Assembly (NCBI GenBank): GCA_964438715.1
Contig: CAYTLQ010000041.1
Span: 1 to 20,811 of the forward strand
Source of the DNA: CAYTLQ01 sp964438715
Lineage (GTDB): Bacteria; Bacteroidota; Ignavibacteria; Ignavibacteriales; Ignavibacteriaceae
Direction of reading: 5' to 3'
DNA length: 20,811 nt
Below the pieces are notes generated by a model, which was not told where the DNA came from, searched no databases, and saw only the letters and a list, made by a program, of their open reading frames with translations. The translations under genes and the position numbers were made by a program. This document shows, piece by piece, positions 8,443 through 17,400 of the stretch; the first letter of the stretch is position 1, and each line of letters starts with the position of its first letter.

Positions 8443-11400
8443 GTTAAATACCTCATTACGATATCGCTTTCGTTACCGGCATTATCCCGAACCTTTATTA
8501 ATATTCTCCATTTTTGACCCATACTATGATAGGTCTGCCCGCCAATCTGACTTTCTCTTAAAGGCATCATATTCGCCGTTTTCGGATTCTTATTCAGATC
8601 GAATGATTCCGGCAGATGATAGTTCGACATATTAACCGTTCGGACCTCGCGCCAGTCGGAGGATGTTACCCAGTTACCGTTTCGATAAACCTGTGTAGCA
8701 ACAAGATATGTTTTTTGGTCGGTTTGTGCGTCAGTACCGATAGTAAGGACAGTAGTCCACTTTGCCGGTACATAACTTATATCCTTCACCGTCTCAATCG
8801 ATATATTTGCAACTGTTGGAGGCGGAATGGTTATAGGACCAATAATAGTGATATTCTTGCCTGCCCAAAATGAATTTTGAACTGCTTTCAAATAAACATA
8901 AATCTGTTTTCCCGGTGCAAACCATGGCTGATTAAGATACGGTGCAAAGAATGACGCATCCATATTGACAAATCCTTGCTGAGAAATTTCCGGCAAATCA
9001 TTCCATTTGATTTGCGAAATAGTGTTTACCGTAACATAAAATTCACTTCCAACAGCATACACATACTTCATTATACCGGTGCCATCTCCTGACTTTGTCA
9101 GGTTCTTGAAATAGAGCTTTAAATTACCGGCAGTTGAATTTCCCGAAGTACCACCCGACCTATCATTAAACCAATAAGCATCACAATAATCAGGTATCGC
9201 TTCAGACATCCAGTTCTTATATGCACTCGGTTTTTGTGGAACTTCATACTTAAACGGATAATACCAATCAACTAAAGTGGTTAGTGGTGAAAATACACCC
9301 GAAGGTTTTTTAACCATAATTTCAATTTTGAAATCATTATACGAACTATACTCAGCGGGTATGGTAACAAGTTTACCCTGAAGAGAGCCTGTACCATCAT
9401 AATCGTTAAAGGTCTCCCTGTCTTTTATCCAGTCCTGATTAATTCTGATTCCTTCAGGCATAACATAAAGGTGATAATAAAATGTATCCATTGAGGAGAA
9501 ATATTCTCTTCCCAGATTCATACTAAAAACAATTTGTTTCTGTTCACGAACCGGCTTCGCTGAAAAATTTGAAGTAGTATCGCGTTTCATCGTAGGTACT
9601 GTTTTTCCATCACCCGACAAATAACGAATAGGAGCATTATTTACAAGTTTTCTGCTAAATGGAACTAATGCCGGTGGTTTTGTGGTATCTACTATAATTC
9701 CGACAAAACCAATATTTTTTAACCCTGCGCCATTTATTGCTTCAATTGCAATTATATAGCGCGGAACTGTATGTGCCGGTGTCCATTCCCGTTGCGAGTA
9801 ATTAGAGCGTCTTATATTTTCTTCCGTTGCGCAGTGTTGAAGATCGAGTCCCTGTATTAAATATTCGTTAATAGCTCCGATATTTTCCCAATCGCGTATT
9901 GTGGTAAAGTTTTTGTTACCGTCGCATCGTTGAATTCGATAGCGGTAAGAAGAAATACCGGACTCTGTATCATTAAACTCCCATTTAATCTTTATCTCGT
10001 TAGTTTTATTTGTGTAATATGTATTAAAGAAATCATAAGCGTTGTTAATCCATGGGCTTTCCGCTGACCAATAATTGCCCATACGATTTGTGAGAAACAT
10101 ATCAACAGCCTCCGGTCCTCTTTGCCTGTAAGGAGCAGTATTATCTGCCGGAGCAACTGATTGAACAGTGGTTGCGGGTGCACCTATATTTTGTTCTTTG
10201 AAACCCACCTTAACCTCTCCATTAAAGATTACCGCAGATTTAGTAAAGCCGGACCCTGAGCGGGCGCGAATACGGTACCCCGGATAAAAACTCTGCTCGC
10301 CTAACCGTGATGCGAATATGTGTGCAGTCCAGCTTGTAAGTTTCCCAATCGACTTGAATCCGCCGGGAAGATAATTTGATTCCAAAGAATATTCTACTAT
10401 GCCATCCGGATGTGTAGCGCTCCAACTCAGCGACACTTCGCTATGCGAATTAAAATTCGTTTGCGTCGCATTATTTACATTTATCGTTGGTGCAGTATTG
10501 CTGGCAACAAGTTGTGTGCGTTTTGCCTGTAATGTTGTAAGCGTAGGAGCAACCGTTTTATAATTAACCGAAATATCTTTTGAATTTCCTGCGGGCTGGT
10601 CCTTCCAATAAATAAATCGCTCTACAACCTGAAACAGGTTTTCACTCATTTTTCTTCTTTTTGCAAATAGATCATCAAGCATTTTTGTATAGACTGACGC
10701 ATGGTCTTCAATACGCCTCATATCAGAAAGAAATTCACCATAGAGACCGGCAAGCAAATTTTTTCTGTCATTCATCAGATTAAAAAATGCCTGATCAGGA
10801 ATAACACGATAGAGATTTTCTGCCATGGTTTTGGCTTCCAACTCTTTGCGGTCTTGCGCATATTGACGCCATACGCTTTCAAATTCACCATGGTCCCACG
10901 GTGTCTGGAATGTTTGAGAACCTGCAAGTCCTCTTATGCGTGCCCAACGCTGGTATGTTTTTATTTTCAGACGATCAGCACCTTCGCCTTTATCTTTACT
11001 TACAATCTGAGAGATAAATTGCGCTGAGTCACTTGCCATTTTTTTACGAAATGTATTTATTGCGTTCAGGTCATTATAATAGTACTCAGCAAGCTTTTTT
11101 GTATAAAGCTGTATTTTATTTGCTATACTTGCATATTTTTCTGTGACTGCTATGTACTGATTATTAGCATCCCTAAATATCGAATCAAATTTTGTTATAG
11201 TGGATTCCAGTTTTTCCATATTTCGCTTCATCATATCGTGGAAACCACTCGCATTAGTCATGAATGTACCAACAACCGATTCATTATTTGATGCGGTTGT
11301 GAAGTTTAGCTCAAATGTAGGATCATTAGGCTGTGGTACGGAATCCCTGACTGTCGGGAATGTGAATCGGACCGTTTCAACCGGGTCGAGCACTCCTTCC

Positions 11401-14400
11401 GGAGTAGCCGGTTCAGGTACCTCTGTGCGCATTATCAGGTTACTGAGTGCCGCTCCAACCTGTGAAACTAACGATTTATAATCATTAACTGTGGAATTTA
11501 CTTCATTGAGAAGGTTTACGATAGCCGCTTTTTCCTGTTCTTTTCCTTCAAACAATATATTGTTTTTTAATGCTGTAAGGTAATTTCTGATAACCGTATT
11601 CTCACCACCGGCAAGTTCGGATGTTATATATATCCCGATACTGTCTATCTCTGCCTGACTTAACTGAGTATCAGCTCTTAAGCTTCGTGCTTTCTGCATT
11701 ATTTTTAATAATTGGGAACTTGCAGTACTGATAACAACTGAGTCAATTCCCAGAGTTGGTATGGGCTTGTTCGCCATTTCAGCTTTTGCTTCGTTTACCG
11801 AGTTTAGGAAGTCGTTGCTCATGGCTTCAGCGCTTGCAATTAGTCGTTGTACTGCGGCATCCTTACCAAATCCGGCATCAACCCCATCGGTGGTAAATTT
11901 AATCCATACTTCGCCGCTCCAGCTTATACCAAGAATCGATATGCGTAACGATGCACCACCGGCAAGTGCTACAGACGGAGCGCTGATAAGAACACCCTTC
12001 ACTTCACCTGATGCGCTTGCCATGCCGCCAAGTACTTCCACTTCAAGATATAACCTGAAATAAGCGCCCCACGATACATCTGGTTTGTACCAGAACTTCA
12101 GGTTCATTCCGCCATTCACACTCACTATCCAGACATCAAACCCCTGTTGAAATTTTATCTGACAGAAAAATCCTTTGTTTCCGGCATAGAAGTCTCCCGT
12201 TCCCTGTAAAACTCCGGTAAGAACTTTAAATTCTGCGTTACCAACAAATCCCCAGTTACTTTTTCCGTAAAAGAAAAACTGCATCGTAGAATTACCAACC
12301 AGAATCCAACGATAATTTATGGTAGCGTTTACAGTTCCTTCAACAAACTTTTGCGTAAAATTTACTTCTATATTCAAAAGACCATATACTTCTTTGCGCC
12401 TCGACAAGAAATCAACCCTGCCATCAAGTATTAGCCTGTCGTTGGCAATAGTAATAAGGACTGAACCCTCTACAAGCTCCTCGCTTCCCAATGCCGCTCT
12501 GCCATAAAGGAATATGGTAAACATTGGGTTATCTGTTGGTGGTCTGGTTGCTATTTTTGCTTTTATACCTGCAGTATATTCATCCTGGAATCCGCAAAGT
12601 TCACGCACTAATTGTATATCAGATTCCGTTGGATTCCAGAAAAATCCGCCTCCAAGTCCGGTAATTTTTACTGGTCCTATTCGCAGTTCCATGCCCTCAA
12701 GTGCGGCTACAAATATCCCCGCAGAAAATTTATTTTGCCATTTTGCAACTTTTCCATACGCAGCAAATACTTTACCATCAACATCAAGAAGCCCTGCAAT
12801 CGAAAGATAAAAATCTCCCGATGGTTGCGTTAAAAAGGCAAGGGACAGCAAAAATTCAAATTTATCTTTCTTCTTAATATTAAAATTCTTAACAATAATA
12901 TCGACACTACCATCAACCGACTTCTTATACACCATGAATGAGTCAACGGAACCGGAAAGCGCTTTCCCTAATTCAACGCTTCCACCAAAAACAAGATAAA
13001 ATGAAACAGGAATTTTAAGAGTAACAACTTTCCCTTTATCCGGACCGGAGGTTTCTTTTGTACCATTTGGATCAGGTATATACACAAATGAGGGGTCGGT
13101 ACTCATCGAAAGCCGTGTCAGTGTGGCAGTAATAAGTGGAGCGACCATGATACTTCCGCCGGTAAGGCTTTCCCGAAATCTATTCACCTTATTTGTTGAG
13201 AGTACCTCCAGACCGCTAAAATTGAGGTAGCCTGATATACCGGTACCACCAACACCAACTTTGCCGCTCACATTTAATTTGAATCCACCATCAGCAAGAG
13301 TGTCAAATGATACATCTTCATCAGAAAGTTCATATCGTAGTGTATAATAAGTAAACTTAACTTCATCGGAAAAAGTAAGCTCCTCTACCCAACTGTGGCT
13401 GTTATCAAAACCTATTTCAAGACCATACTCAACATTTCCTCCTTGAACCTCGCCGAATTTAATAAACCTGTGAGTGTTAACTCCGTCAACATAAAATGTA
13501 GAAACAGCTTGCAGTTTTGAATCGCTTATCGAAGAGTAATCAATATTCAGGTTAACATATTGAACATCATACTTCCCTCCCCAGAAGCTCGTTTCAGTCG
13601 CATCACCTCCGCCAAGGCCAGGAGCTTCATTCAGCAAATTGTAATCGACAGAGTGTGAGGTTAACTGATCAGAGTTAATTTTTATTGTATAGCTCTGTTG
13701 AGTCTGAACAGCCGGGGCAGGCAACATATACTGCCCGTCGATCTTTAACTTATATTTATTGTTTTCATAAATAACCGATGTCAGAGTCATCCACAATCGG
13801 TTCGGTATGAGTTGATAAGCTGAATTAGCGGGAACTACATTATTAAATAATACTCCACCCAAACTGTTTATTGTAAAATTTACGAGTGGAAATTCATTGC
13901 CGAGTATAGTTACTCTACCCTGCATTATTAATGTAAGTATCCCATTTCCGTACAAATATACAACAGCACTGTACTGAGGAGAATTTTTTAATTTGAAATT
14001 TGAGGCAAATAGTGTAAAGTTTTGTTCCAATGAGGGTGTTGTAATGTTCACCGGATCTATTAAAACAGCCGTACTGTTAATTCGCAGGTTTTTTACTGTT
14101 GTAGAGAATCCATTGGAAATTAACGGCGCATTCAGAACACCGTTGAGAGACAGCAGAAAATCTGTAGTTGTAAATGTTAAACTAATTCCGGGAACTGTTC
14201 CTATAGCAGTAGGTTGAAGTACAAATGTTCCTATTCTCAGTCCATCTGTAGAACCAGCTGAGGTGGTAAATTCGAATTTATTATTAGTAAATGTCCCCAA
14301 AAAGTGAACGACAGATGTATCGTTAACCCCATGTTTAAATATCTGTGTTTTGATATCTCCGCTTATTTTATAGGAGGGGTTATCACCAAATGTATATTCA

Positions 14401-17400
14401 ACACCCTGCATTTTAAAGCTTGTCATCGTGCCAATAGTAGCCATTTTAACATAGCCGGCGGAGGGATTATAATATTCCGTTACTGTTCCTTTACTAAACG
14501 AGCCGGTTATCTTACCATTACTAATAACCATTTTGGTAAGAGGAGTCTCTAATGCCTTTAACGACTGTGGTAATGCTGTCACCCCATCAATTGTTAGCAG
14601 ATATCCTGCATCGGTTGGGCCATATTCAACTTTTGTTACTCTAAGTGGAATACCGGCTGATGAGAGATCAACAAGCGACTGACCTGCAGGAGCCTGGTGC
14701 ATAATTGTTCCCGATTTAATCGTCCAGGTTGTTGTGTTCACTATAACATCCATTGTTATATTAAACACAGGTACATTTGCACTTGTATATTTCAGTCCCG
14801 GAACAAATAACTGAACCGTTTGTCCATCATTATTTCTTATCCGGACACCACCCTCAACTTCTTCAGTTTTAACCAACTTTAGATCACCTTGCCGCAATTT
14901 AATATAACCGCTTAGTGAATCACCCAAGACAAGATTCTGCGGCATAAGCACCGAACCTATTTTTGATAAATCAAGGCCATTTTTATCGAGGAACCCTGCT
15001 TTAGTAGAACCTCTATAGAACGCAAAACTTCCCTGTGTAATAAAAAAGTTTGAAAAATCAATTACCGGATTATTTTCAAAAGTAAGACGCAAATCTGAGA
15101 CTATCTCATTATTAACCCGAATGTTTAGAGTACTCTCACCCGAGAATGTAATTTTATTATTATTCATTGTCATACCGGCAGGTATCTGCATAAGTAGCGC
15201 AGGCGAATATCTCAAATTAACAACCGGAAAATCAGTACTTAATCCATACCAATTCACCCTATCCCAATAGGAGGTATAACCCAAACCAAAAGATTGATTT
15301 ACCCTAAATGAACCACCTACAACCACAAGGTCTTTCGGATTGAGAATAAGATTATTAAAAGTAGTACTGATTGTATTCTTTTCTGTCTGTAATGCATGCT
15401 CACCGTTTATTACTAAGCCCTGGTCGTTAAGTACACTGTTGTTAATCCTGAAGGTTAACGATGGTCTTGCGGCAGGCAATCGTGTGTAAAATGCATTTGT
15501 AAATGGAATGTTGGCACTTTTAATGAAACCTTTTGTTACATCAAATGTAAATGCACCCTCACCCAGCGGGTTGGGATCTGCCCCCGAGTGAATTTTCGCT
15601 TTAACATTATTCGACTGAATGACTATACTCTGGAAACCATTTTCAACAGTAAACAGGGTTTTACTGCCATAAGGCACAATAAAATCTGTTCTGCCGTAAC
15701 GAATAAAAAACGGGTACGAAGTAAGATATGATCCGGTAATTAATCCATTCGCAGAAATTGAAAGCCGGTTATCGGGCTGTGATAAACTGTAATATGTCCA
15801 GTAATTATTATTAACAAGAAGTAAATCATTAGGTAATTTAACAAATGCTTCTACCTGCATATCCAGACCCTGGGTATTATTGTTCACCCGGAATGCGCCG
15901 CTTACTTCAGTAAGACATATTCCTCCCCAGAATCCAAATGGTATAATAGTCCATGTATTGAACCTGATACTATCGGCTTTCCCTGACAAGAAATTATTCG
16001 AAAAACCCGCATTCTGAATATGTACTTTCGATTGCCTGAGTGCCAGAGGAAAATAAAAAGGTAAATTTGTGAAAGAAACAGAAAAATCGAATTTAAAGCC
16101 CACAGTATTAATGTTATTCGATGCAGGGTCGAGTGACATTAAAGCCGACTCTGCAAGTCGGAAATTTCGTAATGAAACCTTAAAGCTATCAATAGTAAAT
16201 GGCTGGGTCTGCTGGTCGAGCCCATTTATTTGCGAAATTGGGAAGCGTACTCCTTCCTGTGTTATCCGTATATTTTCAACGCGAGGCACTAAGAACTGAG
16301 CTCCCTGTATTGTAAATCGTAACTGTCCGTTAAACTTAATTTCATAATTCCATCCATTCTGGCCGGAGTATGATAGAGCAGGAACAGTGAATGAAAGCAA
16401 ACCAACTTTTAACTGACCAAGATCAATTTCCGGTGTACCCGAGAAATTATCTTCTGTATAATTATTTATCTGAATACCGCTATTGGTTACTACAAAATTG
16501 GCATTTGCTCCGGCATAGCTATTGCTTTGGGTTTTAACCTTTAAACTTCCCTTCAAATCCAGACTATATTGTGGAGAAACACCTGAGTTGAGTAACTCAG
16601 AGTTGAACGAACCGGTAACATTACTAACAGCAAGCTGAATTTTATCAGCAACATTACCCTTTGCAAGATTATATCGTTTTGTGGTAGTAAGAGCTACATC
16701 CCCTGAAAGCACTCCGCTTCCGTTTATTTTCAAAGTAACTTCATCACCGGACACATCTTCGTTGAATAATGAAACAAGAGCTTTGAATTTCAATTCATAA
16801 TTTCCTGCTTCTGTCTTCGCGTAAGTGAAAGAACGGAGTTTCGCGGGAATTTTATTTCGGGTTAAGTCAAAGTCTGAATACTTTTCCGGCGGAACTGATG
16901 CGCTGAAATTACCGGAAACGATATCGTGATTTGTTTTATCAATGAGTATATCAAAGGTAACCGGTAACTCAGGTATAGTACCCGCGCCAAATGCAAGTAC
17001 AGGGAAATATGCATTCACAGGTTGATTCGGACGGGTTTTTACCCGTATATTTTCGCCCTCAATAGAATAGTCAACTAATTCAGTTGAGCCTGTTTTTGTA
17101 AGTATATAAGAAATTGTCGAACCAAGAATCGGAATTTTTTCCGGTAATGTTGGTAAGAATTGTTCAAAAACATTATATCCCTGAGAGTTTAATATTGCCA
17201 CTTCGTTATTCAGAAGGGTGAGCCCGCTTTTTCCGCTTAAAACTTTCAAGGAATCACCGGTAAGTCTCAGATAATCGAAGGTTGCTATTGTTTTATAATT
17301 AAAGCCATTATTGGTTATGTATGCCGTATCAACACCGTGGCTTACAAGAAGTCCTTCTTTGTTATATTCGAGGAAGTTTGAAGTGTTTATGTAAGCGCCA

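Noticed and set aside
8436..8520. Type IX secretion C-terminal domain on the giant
   Set aside because: The end is an FN3-type strand with DNAGNESD; the usual glycine-rich and basic-ended domain is not seen.
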